This document shows positions 1-8,689 of a stretch of DNA of 64,000 bases, piece by piece. This DNA comes from Gammaproteobacteria bacterium. Its GTDB lineage: Bacteria > Pseudomonadota > Gammaproteobacteria > Pseudomonadales > IMCC2047. A program made the position numbers and the translations under genes. The stretch covers positions 124,001 through 188,000 of the forward strand of contig JAJFKB010000002.1 of assembly GCA_021773395.1 (NCBI GenBank), in the 5' to 3' direction. Under the pieces are notes generated by a model. It saw nothing but the letters and a program-made list of their open reading frames with translations. It ran no database searches and was not told where the DNA came from. Positions within the stretch are counted from its first letter, which is position 1. Every line of letters starts with the position of its first letter.

Positions 1-481
1 ATCGCTTGTCCGATGTCGTCTGATCGGCACCAGCATCTTGCGGTGGCTTTTGTGATGAATTCTGCCGTGACTTGTGTGGTGATTGCAGCAGTACCTGCAC
101 ATCCGGCAATGATCCACTGTCTGATCCACCTGGCGCCGCTAATATATCGAGGACGTAGATCGGGCCGTCAGTTTCCGAGCGCACCATGACACGGGTGGGC
201 TCAAAGGCTTGCCTGGCCAACAGGTATAGGGTGCCGTTGATGCTTTGGCTGCGCAGCAACGGTGTCAGTGACTGCGGCAACGCGATGCTCACCGAATCCG
301 GAAAATGCACCATGCGCTCTTCACCCACGACCAACGGAATGGCGATGGGCGCTTTGTCCCAGACAACGCGTTCCGGAACGTTCGAGGCCGCGTCATCGAC
401 TTGTGCAAAGGACAGCAGCGGGAAACAGAGGCCGAGTAAAACGATCCATCTCAATGACGCAAAGAAATCACGGGGATTCAT
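1..481 (-). CDS. ICE mating-pair protein, TIGR03749 (PFL_4704) family, partial
   Basis: Reading leftwards from an ATG at 481, the frame is open to the window edge and gives 160 residues of the N-terminus. It begins with a signal peptide (positively charged start, hydrophobic run of Ile, Val, Leu, Gly, Phe to about residue 25, then Ala-Gln). The mature part contains a segment with PERVVWDKAPIAIPL, typical of TIGR03749. The protein is probably exported and forms part of the type IV secretion channel, as a TraK-like component. The start overlaps the stop of the TIGR03746 gene by 4 bases (ATGA). The C-terminal part lies outside the window, and the visible end is low-complexity, rich in Ser, Gln and Pro. 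Confidence 0.8.
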   Translation of the reverse strand, partial: MNPRDFFASLRWIVLLGLCFPLLSFAQVDDAASNVPERVVWDKAPIAIPLVVGEERMVHFPDSVSIALPQSLTPLLRSQSINGTLYLLARQAFEPTRVMVRSETDGPIYVLDILAAPGGSDSGSLPDVQVLLQSPHKSRQNSSQKPPQDAGADQTTSDKR

Positions 482-1155
482 GGGGAGGTTTCCTTATTGG
501 TAATGGCGCCAGTCACCCTGGGTTCAGCCAGCTCGACATCGGTTAATCGACGCGGGCCGTCGCTGGCATAGCCATCGAGTACCAGCCCCCAGGGATTGGC
601 CTCCGGATCGATAGCCTGACGCACCACCCGAATCGGGTAGCGAATCGTGGTTTGCTTGACGGTCATGCCTTTCACGGACTCCAGCAGATCCAGATCCAGC
701 CAGACAATCCAGACATCGGGCGACAACACATCGACGCGACGTTCTTCGTAGCCGTGTCCTGGCACCTCATGGACACCGCGCACCCGGTAGGCCAACTCGC
801 CGCGCCGGGCTTTGAGTTCCATATCGGCGATCAGGTCATTGCGGTAGCGCGGTGTCAGGTAGGGCGAGATCCGAAAAATCGCGCTGCCGTAATCCGTTGC
901 GCCGTTGTCGGGCCAGCGATTGAGTTGCTGAAAGATATAGAACGCAAAGGCATAGACATTGGCCGGAGGCACCTCCTCGGCCGCCAACACAGCGCCCGAG
1001 CGCAGATCGGGTGGTACGTAAACCCGCAGCTGCTTGGGTGCCTGGCTCCAGCCGATCCAGAGCGCAAGAATGATCAGGCCTTGCAAGCCAATCACGATCC
1101 ACAGGGAACGCAAATGGGACCGCACGTTATCGATTTCGAGTCGGTAGCGACGCAT
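478..1155 (-). CDS. ICE mating-pair protein, TIGR03746 (PFL_4703) family
   Basis: 225 residues. A short basic N-terminus is followed by one membrane segment at about residues 16-36 (rich in Leu, Ile, Val, Trp), then a soluble domain. This is the TraE/VirB8-like layout expected for TIGR03746, with most of the protein on the periplasmic side. The soluble part contains the YAFAFYIFQQLNRWPDNGA segment common in the family. It overlaps the upstream TIGR03750 gene by 29 bases and the downstream TIGR03749 gene by 4, so translation is probably coupled. The family assignment comes from order and recognisable sequence. A biochemical role beyond channel assembly is not shown here. Confidence 0.82.
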   Translation of the reverse strand: MRRYRLEIDNVRSHLRSLWIVIGLQGLIILALWIGWSQAPKQLRVYVPPDLRSGAVLAAEEVPPANVYAFAFYIFQQLNRWPDNGATDYGSAIFRISPYLTPRYRNDLIADMELKARRGELAYRVRGVHEVPGHGYEERRVDVLSPDVWIVWLDLDLLESVKGMTVKQTTIRYPIRVVRQAIDPEANPWGLVLDGYASDGPRRLTDVELAEPRVTGAITNKETSP

Positions 1156-1507
1156 AATGCGTTCTCCCTATATCCCAGGACCCACTGCGTAGTACCCAAG
1201 GCGTGCGATACAGCCCCATCGTCTGCAGACGGATACGCAGCCATTGCTGGTAATAGCCTTCAGGCCGGCCGCGTTTGATCCGCTGAAACAGCGTCGCCAT
1301 AGCGACCACTGTGGCCACCACACCGACACCGGCAATACCAAAACCCATGGTGATGGCACCCAGCAACCAAGCCAATAACAGACTGAGGGGCAGCCAACTC
1401 ACAATCGCCAACCCCACAATCATGCCCAGCTCTGAAGAAGAGCAACCTTTAAAGATGGCGGGCTCGGCATTGAGCCGATCCGCCAGAATTTCATGGTCGT
1501 TGGACAT
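1127..1507 (-). CDS. ICE membrane protein, TIGR03750 (TraL-like) family
   Basis: 126 residues. The N-terminus has the LADRLNAEPAIFKGCSSSEL motif typical of TIGR03750, followed by two adjacent membrane helices at about residues 30-75, then a basic cytoplasmic tail with GRPEGYYQQWLRIRLQTMGL. The family resembles TraL of F-type systems, a small inner-membrane part of the transfer channel. It sits between TIGR03745 and TIGR03746, as in related elements, and overlaps the latter by 29 bases. Confidence 0.83.
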   Translation of the reverse strand: MSNDHEILADRLNAEPAIFKGCSSSELGMIVGLAIVSWLPLSLLLAWLLGAITMGFGIAGVGVVATVVAMATLFQRIKRGRPEGYYQQWLRIRLQTMGLYRTPWVLRSGSWDIGRTHYASLPTRNR

Positions 1508-1545
1508 TCGCGTCTCCTACGGCAAGTTGATATTGACGCTGGCTG

Positions 1546-1923
1546 TTAAATAACCCCAGCCGCTTCTGTGAGCAGATAGCTGGCGAAGATCAGCACGATC
1601 GCACCGACAATCCCCAGCACACCGACTTCGGCCCACTCCGCCTTGCCCTGGCGAGCTTCATTGAATTTTGCAAATCCCAGATAGGCGATCCAGAGAAAAC
1701 CAAGCACGGCGATGGCCAGTCCAAGTACCAAACCACCATCTTTGATGTAGCCCTGAATCAAGCCGATCCAGTCACCCGCTGGCGGCGCTGTACTCGGCGC
1801 AACCGGTGTCGGCAACGCCGCCCAGAGCGGCAGTGGGAATAGCACCACGGCCGCTGCCAATAGCGACTTGTGGATGGCAGCCGATTTCTTGTTAAAACCG
1901 CTTATTGGTTTTGATGTATCCAT
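1546..1923 (-). CDS. ICE membrane protein, TIGR03745 family
   Basis: 125 residues from the chosen start. A longer in-frame start exists at 1989, but the ATG at 1923 has a good ribosome binding site (GAGGA, 8 bases upstream) and gives a clean signal segment (KKSAAIHKSLLAAAVVLFPLPLWA). Two further hydrophobic stretches follow a Pro/Ala-rich linker, the second near AEVGVLGIVGAIVLIFASYLL. This matches TIGR03745, a small integral-membrane transfer protein comparable in size and topology to pilin-like TraA/VirB2 proteins. That functional parallel is inference. The gene lies between TIGR03758 and TIGR03750. Confidence 0.8.
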   Translation of the reverse strand: MDTSKPISGFNKKSAAIHKSLLAAAVVLFPLPLWAALPTPVAPSTAPPAGDWIGLIQGYIKDGGLVLGLAIAVLGFLWIAYLGFAKFNEARQGKAEWAEVGVLGIVGAIVLIFASYLLTEAAGVI

Positions 1924-2034
1924 AACAAATATCCTCTTCTGTAACGCTGTTAAAAAGGGGAACAACCCCCGCATCCCACTGCTCTGCATCGCCGTTTGCC
2001 CTTACCGGACTTTCTCGGTCTCAACTCGATCGAC

Positions 2035-2265
2035 TCACCGCAAATAGAAACCCAACACCATCAACACAATGCTTGCCCGCAGGGTGCTCCAGGTCAGATC
2101 AAAGAGCGTGGCCTGCCCTTCCTGCCACGCCCGAAAAGTGCCTAACACCACCCAGATCACCCAGACAAACGCCAACACCAACACCATCGACGCGATGGCT
2201 GTCAGCAGGGTGGCTGGGGTAATACCGGAACCGGCTTGAAAAGCTGTTTGCTGTGCAGCGTTCAT
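2035..2265 (-). CDS. ICE small membrane protein, TIGR03758 family
   Basis: 76 residues with two predicted membrane segments, one at about residues 17-42 (LLTAIASMVLVLAFVWVIWV) and one at the C-terminus (IVLMVLGFYL). They are joined by a short loop with FRAWQEGQATLFDLTWS. The length and the AFQAGSGITPATLL start are typical of TIGR03758. It follows the RAQPRD gene by 8 bases. Its precise role is unknown; it is an expected part of the conjugative channel operon. Confidence 0.8.
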   Translation of the reverse strand: MNAAQQTAFQAGSGITPATLLTAIASMVLVLAFVWVIWVVLGTFRAWQEGQATLFDLTWSTLRASIVLMVLGFYLR

Positions 2266-2273
2266 GACGAAAG

Positions 2274-2576
2274 CTATCGACGGTAATCGCCGCGCAAGGG
2301 CGGAAATGAGCGAGGCTGAGCACGGGGAGAGTCGATGTGTGACTGGATGCCGTCCTTGATCTGCTTCAGATCCTGACGCAGCCAGTCATAACGAAATCGG
2401 ATACGGGAATTCTGCTCGGCGTTGGCCTCGGCACGATTGATTAATGAGTCGAGGGCATTGAGCTCATGGATGACTTTGGCGAGCGCCTCGCGCTCGGCGT
2501 CTACATCGGCAAAAGCCGTCGGAGTGACAACCACGCCTATTATCAGAAAAGAAGGTAGCCAGAGATGGCTTTTCAT
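2274..2576 (-). CDS. RAQPRD family ICE protein (TIGR01690)
   Basis: 100 residues with a cleavable signal peptide (cleavage probably after AFA, residue 23) and a helical mature domain rich in Glu, Ala, Arg and Leu. It ends in PRAQPRSFPPLRGDYRR, a variant of the RAQPRD signature that names the family. The protein is predicted to be periplasmic. In related elements this gene directly follows TIGR03747. Here the two are separated by about 7.9 kb of cargo, so the RAQPRD gene is now the first backbone gene after the insertion and probably needs its own promoter or read-through. Confidence 0.85.
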   Translation of the reverse strand: MKSHLWLPSFLIIGVVVTPTAFADVDAEREALAKVIHELNALDSLINRAEANAEQNSRIRFRYDWLRQDLKQIKDGIQSHIDSPRAQPRSFPPLRGDYRR

Positions 2577-2742
2577 GGCACTGCTGCTCCCGTGAGTTGT
2601 TACGGGGCAGTGTGCGAGAATCAGAGACGGAGGACGATGGAAAATCTATTCAGTGGGCGGGGTGGTTTTTGAATTAAAGTCCTTCAGAATTTCTGTAGAT
2701 TCGGACTAAGCTGTTCGGCATTTTTAGTTGAGATTAAACCAT

Positions 2743-4671
2743 TCAGAACTCGCACAATGCTCTAAGTGCAGCATCTGCCCTAGAGCATGAAACCCATAGC
2801 TCGGGAGTCGAATGTAGTAATGCCGTCAGACGAGAACAAAAATCTTCAGCCTCATTTTTTTCCATTTGAGAAGAAGCTAGTTCAGTCAGCCATTGACCTG
2901 CGAAATCTCTCCAGTCAATGAGATCTTGGTGAGAAGAGGACGCAACGAGGCACACTCTCATAGCCTCTTCGATTGAAAATTTATATTGGGGATCGCGAAG
3001 ATAACGTCGCACGAGAATACGCAGCTCATCAGCCAGCGCCGGACTGCGAGAAGCAGCTGCAACAGTGGCTAGACCATTAAGTATGCCGACTAACTGAGAT
3101 TTGTCTTCCAGTTTAGAGAGCGTGTAGTTACCTAATCGAAGTGCTTTGGCCGCCAAATCCGCGTGACCGGATGTAATCTTAAAAATTATCGCAGAATTTA
3201 CGAGCGCAATAAATGAGGATGCATCAACGTCATCCGTGTTTAGCTGTTCATCTATAGCGCGCGCCAATTCTTCAGGTAATGGATTGGGACTCTCTTCAGA
3301 CCCTTCAAGAGGTCCCGGAAAATACGGACGAAAAAACGAGGACAATTTGGCGAGGCTTTGCTCGCCGTTACCCAAGATTGTTTCACGCAACTCCCCATCT
3401 CCCATATTCCCGAAATAATTATTTCCTGCAATCATTAAACGACCGAAGAAGTCTTCTTTTATCTGTGACGCATCGACAAGATCGGGATTCCAGCGTGGTT
3501 CAGTGCGCATATCCGCAAGAGACTGCATATAGTAGTGCTCAAACCGAGCGCTAAACGCCCACTCATAAAAACTTTTGTACTCAATACCGGACTGAACAAT
3601 TAAACGATGCATCAAAGCAGCGTGCGCCAGCGAGGCCAGCCTCCTGTAAAAAGGCGGAGTGTCAGACATCAAACGCGTTCTGGATAGCTCACCATCAACG
3701 AGAACAAATAATGCTGAGAAAAGCTTGAAGTCGGATTGCTCGCCCGCCAGATTATCGTCGCGAATTCGATGTACCAATTGCAGAAGGAACGGCTCTACCT
3801 CGGGTCTCTGTGGAAGTATTCTCAATCCAACTTCAAATGCCCCAAGTCGAGAAAGCATGTCTCCATGCGCCTCTACAAATTCAAATGCTCTTATAAGATC
3901 ATCGTTGCCCAAATGATCAATGCATATTTCAGCCGTCAAAGTGGAGTGAGACGCAAGAAACAAACTGAAGAGGAACCCTTCATAAGGCTGCCACTCCGAT
4001 AGGCTATTCAAAAATGCCTGCCCTGAACCAGCAGCATATTCCTTGCTAGAAGCACACCCGTCATAGGTGCCAACCAATCTACTATAGTAATCGCGCGAGC
4101 TAGGAACGAGGGACGATATGGTGCTCTGACCCGCATCGATCTCACTACGGATAGCCCGCTTCACATGTACGGGCGTGTTACAAATATCTCTGTGGAACGT
4201 ATCTATTTCGTCATCTTCGAGTGCGCGTTCTGTAAGTACCTCGATCCAACGTTCTTTCGCGTCAATAGGAAGATTCACATCAACTGCCGCCTGCTCCAGA
4301 GACCGGATGCGCATGTCGACTTCGCCGGAAAGCACGGCAAAATCGGGCAACATCAGACGTTCACCATTTGCGTTCAGGGCAAGAACGGGAAGTGCCCCCT
4401 CTTCGGCCTCATTTGTGAGCTGCCAGGCTCGATCTGCTTCGTCTACGATTTCTGCGTTTTCAGCACCTGCCAGAACGGAGCGAACGGCGTCGAAGAGTAC
4501 AGTCTGTTGGATGGCCACTCCACTTATTCCCAACGATATTACTGCTTCTGTTTTGAAGCCGAATTCTTCATTAAAAGAGGTCTCATCAAGCAATGTTCGG
4601 CGTATGAGCGGGGGAACATATTCCATTGCGGCTTGCGCAAGCGCTGCTCTGGCGAATAGAGAGTTTGTCAT
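2743..4671 (-). CDS. Unknown 642-residue protein, third gene of the motif-sharing cargo operon
   Basis: 642 residues of no family I recognise. It looks largely alpha-helical, with many Leu/Ala-rich helices and short loops suggesting a repeat-type fold in the C-terminal half (for example around residues 480-630). No signal peptide, membrane segment, nucleotide-binding loop or nuclease motif is apparent. The ATG overlaps the stop of the 1267-residue gene by 4 bases (ATGA), so the two are translationally coupled and probably act together, perhaps as a subunit or regulator. Base composition is clearly lower in GC than the ICE backbone, indicating separate acquisition. It is the last gene of the run. 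A 166-base gap then leads to RAQPRD. Confidence 0.85.
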   Translation of the reverse strand: MTNSLFARAALAQAAMEYVPPLIRRTLLDETSFNEEFGFKTEAVISLGISGVAIQQTVLFDAVRSVLAGAENAEIVDEADRAWQLTNEAEEGALPVLALNANGERLMLPDFAVLSGEVDMRIRSLEQAAVDVNLPIDAKERWIEVLTERALEDDEIDTFHRDICNTPVHVKRAIRSEIDAGQSTISSLVPSSRDYYSRLVGTYDGCASSKEYAAGSGQAFLNSLSEWQPYEGFLFSLFLASHSTLTAEICIDHLGNDDLIRAFEFVEAHGDMLSRLGAFEVGLRILPQRPEVEPFLLQLVHRIRDDNLAGEQSDFKLFSALFVLVDGELSRTRLMSDTPPFYRRLASLAHAALMHRLIVQSGIEYKSFYEWAFSARFEHYYMQSLADMRTEPRWNPDLVDASQIKEDFFGRLMIAGNNYFGNMGDGELRETILGNGEQSLAKLSSFFRPYFPGPLEGSEESPNPLPEELARAIDEQLNTDDVDASSFIALVNSAIIFKITSGHADLAAKALRLGNYTLSKLEDKSQLVGILNGLATVAAASRSPALADELRILVRRYLRDPQYKFSIEEAMRVCLVASSSHQDLIDWRDFAGQWLTELASSQMEKNEAEDFCSRLTALLHSTPELWVSCSRADAALRALCEF

Positions 4672-7600
4672 GCATCAGCCTCTTGGGATACATCGGTCTC
4701 TGCCAGTCGGCGTACCTGATCTCTATGCCAATTAACCAACCATTCGTACAGATCGGGAAACTGTTCCTTTACAGGGGAAAGAATTCTGTCTTCAACCCAG
4801 GTCCAATATGCATCAACAATCGAAGCTTCGACTTCAAGTGGTGGACTCAGAAGAAGGAGCATGTGTCCGCCACGACCTATGCGAACGACTTCGTCTGCAT
4901 GCTCCGGAATAAGACTATGTGCCCACCCGCGAACATCGACTTGATCCGAAAGCCAGTTGGAGCGTGCGATCACTTCGTCCAAGTTTGCTCTATCCTTCCA
5001 GAGGTCTCTCAAAACCTTGCCGAATGTCTTCAACGTCAAATCGAGCCATGGCGCTTCATTGGGAAGTTGAAGCCAGTCGCTCATTCTTACCCTCAGGACT
5101 GATTCACGGATTGCTTTCAGTTCAGCTGTTTCTATGACTTTACCGTCAACAACAGGTGAAGCGTTTATACATTGCTCCAGTTCATCTGCGTTGACCGGAA
5201 CAAAGAAATATCCCGCGCGCCTGAGTTTAGTTCGATGCTCCAGCAGGTCATCAGAAGAAATGATCGAAGCCGCGGCCAAGGAGTCTAGAAGGTCCAAGGT
5301 TGAAAGAAGCGGCGCCATTGTGCCGCCAAAATCTATATTCGTATGCTGGTTAATGAATCTGTCATCTACCACTGCGATTTCGCAATCGGGAGCCAAGGCT
5401 ATAATACCTAAAGTAGGATGTTCGGGTATTGGGTCATCACTTTCCATGTCAAACTTGCGCCTGCCACCGACCTTTACCTGCCCAGTTTCTATACGATGGT
5501 TCAATGTCGTTCGCATCCGTTCGATGACATTTTTCACCTCGTCAGAAATACGGTCGTAAGTGATAAGAGCATCCACTTCGGAAACCTCCCTCGGAGAGGA
5601 GACCGCCCTCAAGCCAGCATCTCTTAGCTTCCCAAGCAATCCAAGATGCAGCAGATAACTGATAGCCAAATCATCAAGATAAAGAACCGCACTATCCGCG
5701 ATCTCAGGCTGGTTGGGCCATGGTCTTTCTTTTAGTTGTAAATAAGCACGAGCCCGCTTTTCTTCGCTCCCTGTAATCTGCCCTTTCTGTTTGAGCGTTT
5801 CGACCACAGCAAGACAACTGCTCAACACGGGGTCATGTGCAGAAAGATCAGCTTCTTCCTCCAACAAACTGGAAAGTCGATGAACCGGTGCGGAACGCAC
5901 TACGATATGCTGGGTATTATCGCCCTCTCGTACCATCTCAGCTTCGGCAATAAGCGCTGCCAGTTCGTCTCCAACCTGAGTTGAGAGTTCACTATCGGCG
6001 ACGGTGCCTGGGACAAACCGTTCAAGCTTACCCGTTGCCAGCAAGTCACGTATCTGACGGGCATCAGCTACACGGCTGGGTTGATGGAAGGCGGCCTTCT
6101 GCCGCTCATTAAAAAGCCATCCCAGAGTTGAGTGAGGGATGAGCACTGTTCCGAACGTGTCCAGTGCGGTATCGAGCATATTCAGAAAACTAAGGGTCAG
6201 CAACGCACTAGCATCAAGAGCGACCGCTCGCCCTATGAGATCGATCTGTTGTGACGTACGCTTGCCACTATACGCTGGAATTGCGTTCCTTCGCCTAGGA
6301 TCAGCTTCAGTTAGGTTAGCTAGTGCAGGAAAAGTCGTAAGGTCAGTAAGCGTACGGTGGAGTGATTGCGCGGCCATAAATATCGGTATTTTGCCCTGCG
6401 CAAGCATTTGCCACGTATCCGATTCACGGCGATCCCAATCCGGCTTTCTGTCAAGAATATCCTTAAAACTCATACTTTGGAGCGGGCCGTCATCACCAGA
6501 TAGCTCCGCCGCCTGTTCTAACCATTGGAAAACTCCAGGATCACCTTCCCAGCCCGCGTTTGTTGACATGAAATATGCGGCGGCCAGTATAGCGGGGTCC
6601 CCTTCGGCCTTAGATGCGACTTCAAACACGAGGTCTTTCGCATGCGCTGAACCGATATGGAGAGCGAGTTGTGCTGCTCCTATAAGATCATGCACAGTTC
6701 GTTCTTTTCTATTCTGGTATTCGTTAACGATGTAAGCAGAAAGAGAGTTCCAATCTCCCATACTGATATAGAGATTAACTTGAAGCGCACGATAGTTGGG
6801 GGAATCTGCTTGATTAGTCAGTTCGGTCAACTTTAGGCGCGCTTCAAGAAATGCGCCTTCGTTGTATAAAGCCCAAGCGAAGGACATTTGTAGATGTTCA
6901 GATTGCTCAAGCAGGTCTGTATTAGATTGTATGAATTCGACGAGAGTCTTGGATTTGTGCGTGTTGTTTAATGAGTGCACTAGGCGTTCAGCGTCTTTGA
7001 GTGCCCGTGTTTGTTCAAATAACTTTTTACCGTATTCGGATAGGGCATCCCAGTTATGATGCTCTTCAAGTTCAGCAACAAGGTTTATCAGATCTACTAA
7101 TTCACCGGTAGATTCGTATTGTGCTTCACGAGATTCTACCGGATCACTTCCATGAGCCTCAGAGACAATACGTCGAAGGTTCTTTTCCTCGTCGTCAGAG
7201 ATACCCTCTTTAACAAGATGGTCAAGCACCGCATTAGCTCTGTCAATCAGGCTTGCCTGAGAATAAAGCTCGACCTGCCGAAAGCATATAAGCTTGGGGT
7301 CAACATGAGTAGCAAGCTGCTCCTGGTGTCTGACGATGTAGTTTGCGGCCTCTTCTGCGGTTGGTTTAGCGAATGCAAGAGCGAATCGAGCAACTGCCGC
7401 TTCTATTGTCATGCCACCATTGATGGCTATATTTCGGTCAATTTCTCTCTCAACCACATCATGGTCCAACTCGATGCCGAAACGGATAGCGTAATGAACG
7501 AATCCTAGGGCAGCACTAAGGTCACGGAGTTTGCCTTCCAGCCTTGTCTTTCCGTATGTAATCAGTTCCGGATCACGCAGTTCTAGCCATAGCGCAAATT

Positions 7601-8471
7601 CATCATCAATTTTCTCAGCTCGAAAGCATTTCAGGTCTTTAGCTGCTTCCGCAGCCTTAATGAAGCGATCGCGCGCAGATCGACGAGACTCCATCGAATT
7701 AGCATCAGAAGCAAGAGGAAAGCTATTCACCTCAAAAGGAACTTGTGTCAAAACGACACTTCTGAAATCCAGTGGTACGGTAGAAACCAACGTTGCTAAC
7801 GCAGACAAATGATGTAGGACAGGAGTAAGTTCAAAATCTGTATCGGCAAGTATACCAACAGCCTCCGCAGCCTTATCCCAGGAGCCAAGCTGTAGTTTTT
7901 GGGTGATTAGAAAACTCTTACCGTCAGAATCCAAGCTATCGATACCGTATCCCGCATCGTCCATCCACTTGAGCGCTCCATCGGCACCATCATGATGAGA
8001 AACGATCATCAAAGCAGTCGATCGCGAAGCGGCCAAGTCTAAACCGGAGAGGCCCTGAAGCGCTAAAGCCTTGTCTCCTTTTTGAGAAAGCACGAAAGCT
8101 TCAGCAATCTTGATCTCGGTACTATCTCCAAGATTCTTCGCCCGCTCCAAACACTCTTCCGCCTTATCGAGATGATCGGAACGAGTAAGCAGCCGCGCAC
8201 ACCACGCCAGCCCGAAACTCCTTACTTGATCCGAGCCTCCAGACAGGTCACCATCTACAAGTCGGTTACAAAGCTTCAAGGACGTGCCGATATGGTCAAA
8301 CTCAGTGAAGAAACGCCTTTTGCGAATTAGTTCAACCAGCTCCATGATTTTCTCATCAACGAGTTCTGTCGAAACATTCCCTTTTAGGATAATGTTGACG
8401 TCTCCACCTGCGATAACGTTTGTAGAGTTATCACCTGCGGAAATAGTCTGATTATCCTTGTTCCATATCAC
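4668..8471 (-). CDS. Large helical-repeat (TPR-like) protein with PIN-like segments and N-terminal amyloid-type motif
   Basis: 1267 residues, GTG start overlapping the previous stop (GTGA). Residues 7-27 form a Gly/Asn/Thr-rich motif (NQTISAGDNSTNVIAGGDVN, then I) almost repeated in the adjacent small membrane protein. Residues about 40-720 are helix pairs with TPR-like spacing (for example AEECLERAKNLGD, RANAVLDHLVKEG). Two later segments look like PIN nuclease starts: 750-785 (ALDASALLTL, Asp753) and 927-945 (VLYLDDLAISYLL). A C-terminal PIN-like patch follows at 1030-1090 (IAVVDDRF, Asp1036/1037, then a Leu-rich helix and LRRAGY). The likely role is a sensor whose C-terminus cuts RNA, with the N-terminal motif recruiting the membrane partner. 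This is inference; the PIN call rests on motif appearance only. No NTPase domain is visible, unlike NLR-type receptors. Confidence 0.85.
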   Translation of the reverse strand: MIWNKDNQTISAGDNSTNVIAGGDVNIILKGNVSTELVDEKIMELVELIRKRRFFTEFDHIGTSLKLCNRLVDGDLSGGSDQVRSFGLAWCARLLTRSDHLDKAEECLERAKNLGDSTEIKIAEAFVLSQKGDKALALQGLSGLDLAASRSTALMIVSHHDGADGALKWMDDAGYGIDSLDSDGKSFLITQKLQLGSWDKAAEAVGILADTDFELTPVLHHLSALATLVSTVPLDFRSVVLTQVPFEVNSFPLASDANSMESRRSARDRFIKAAEAAKDLKCFRAEKIDDEFALWLELRDPELITYGKTRLEGKLRDLSAALGFVHYAIRFGIELDHDVVEREIDRNIAINGGMTIEAAVARFALAFAKPTAEEAANYIVRHQEQLATHVDPKLICFRQVELYSQASLIDRANAVLDHLVKEGISDDEEKNLRRIVSEAHGSDPVESREAQYESTGELVDLINLVAELEEHHNWDALSEYGKKLFEQTRALKDAERLVHSLNNTHKSKTLVEFIQSNTDLLEQSEHLQMSFAWALYNEGAFLEARLKLTELTNQADSPNYRALQVNLYISMGDWNSLSAYIVNEYQNRKERTVHDLIGAAQLALHIGSAHAKDLVFEVASKAEGDPAILAAAYFMSTNAGWEGDPGVFQWLEQAAELSGDDGPLQSMSFKDILDRKPDWDRRESDTWQMLAQGKIPIFMAAQSLHRTLTDLTTFPALANLTEADPRRRNAIPAYSGKRTSQQIDLIGRAVALDASALLTLSFLNMLDTALDTFGTVLIPHSTLGWLFNERQKAAFHQPSRVADARQIRDLLATGKLERFVPGTVADSELSTQVGDELAALIAEAEMVREGDNTQHIVVRSAPVHRLSSLLEEEADLSAHDPVLSSCLAVVETLKQKGQITGSEEKRARAYLQLKERPWPNQPEIADSAVLYLDDLAISYLLHLGLLGKLRDAGLRAVSSPREVSEVDALITYDRISDEVKNVIERMRTTLNHRIETGQVKVGGRRKFDMESDDPIPEHPTLGIIALAPDCEIAVVDDRFINQHTNIDFGGTMAPLLSTLDLLDSLAAASIISSDDLLEHRTKLRRAGYFFVPVNADELEQCINASPVVDGKVIETAELKAIRESVLRVRMSDWLQLPNEAPWLDLTLKTFGKVLRDLWKDRANLDEVIARSNWLSDQVDVRGWAHSLIPEHADEVVRIGRGGHMLLLLSPPLEVEASIVDAYWTWVEDRILSPVKEQFPDLYEWLVNWHRDQVRRLAETDVSQEADA

Positions 8472-8677
8472 TTTTTCTTGACTCGCTTATCAATGTTGAT
8501 ATGAACATCTCTACCAGACTGGACATTAGTTGACCCTTCGCCTGCCAGGATAGTTTGATTCGATTCTGTCTGTCTTTTCTTAAAAAATATTCGACAGATT
8601 CCAGCGATGAAGACTACCCCAGCACCTGAGAACAACCACTCTTTGTTATCTGTTAAAAAGGTTACGATCTCGTCCAA
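8468..8677 (-). CDS. Small membrane protein with C-terminal amyloid-type motif (putative effector)
   Basis: 69 residues, TTG start preceded by a strong AAGGAG seven bases upstream that lies on the stop of the exonuclease gene. One membrane helix covers about residues 14-32 (LFSGAGVVFIAGICRIFF), followed by a basic stretch. Residues 40-60 form the motif NQTILAGEGSTNVQSGRDVH plus I, matching residues 7-27 of the next protein at 14 of 21 positions. The tail is basic (DKRVKKK). A membrane domain with a C-terminal motif, next to a large repeat protein with the same motif at its N-terminus, is the layout of bacterial amyloid-signalling effector/receptor pairs. A membrane-disrupting role when nucleated is inferred, not shown. 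Confidence 0.85.
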   Translation of the reverse strand: MDEIVTFLTDNKEWLFSGAGVVFIAGICRIFFKKRQTESNQTILAGEGSTNVQSGRDVHINIDKRVKKK

Positions 8678-8689
8678 TTTAGCTCTCCT

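Noticed and set aside
652-1278. 208-residue plus-strand open frame
   Set aside because: Lies opposite TIGR03746/TIGR03750, has no ribosome binding site and no recognisable domain; it is a shadow of the real minus-strand genes.
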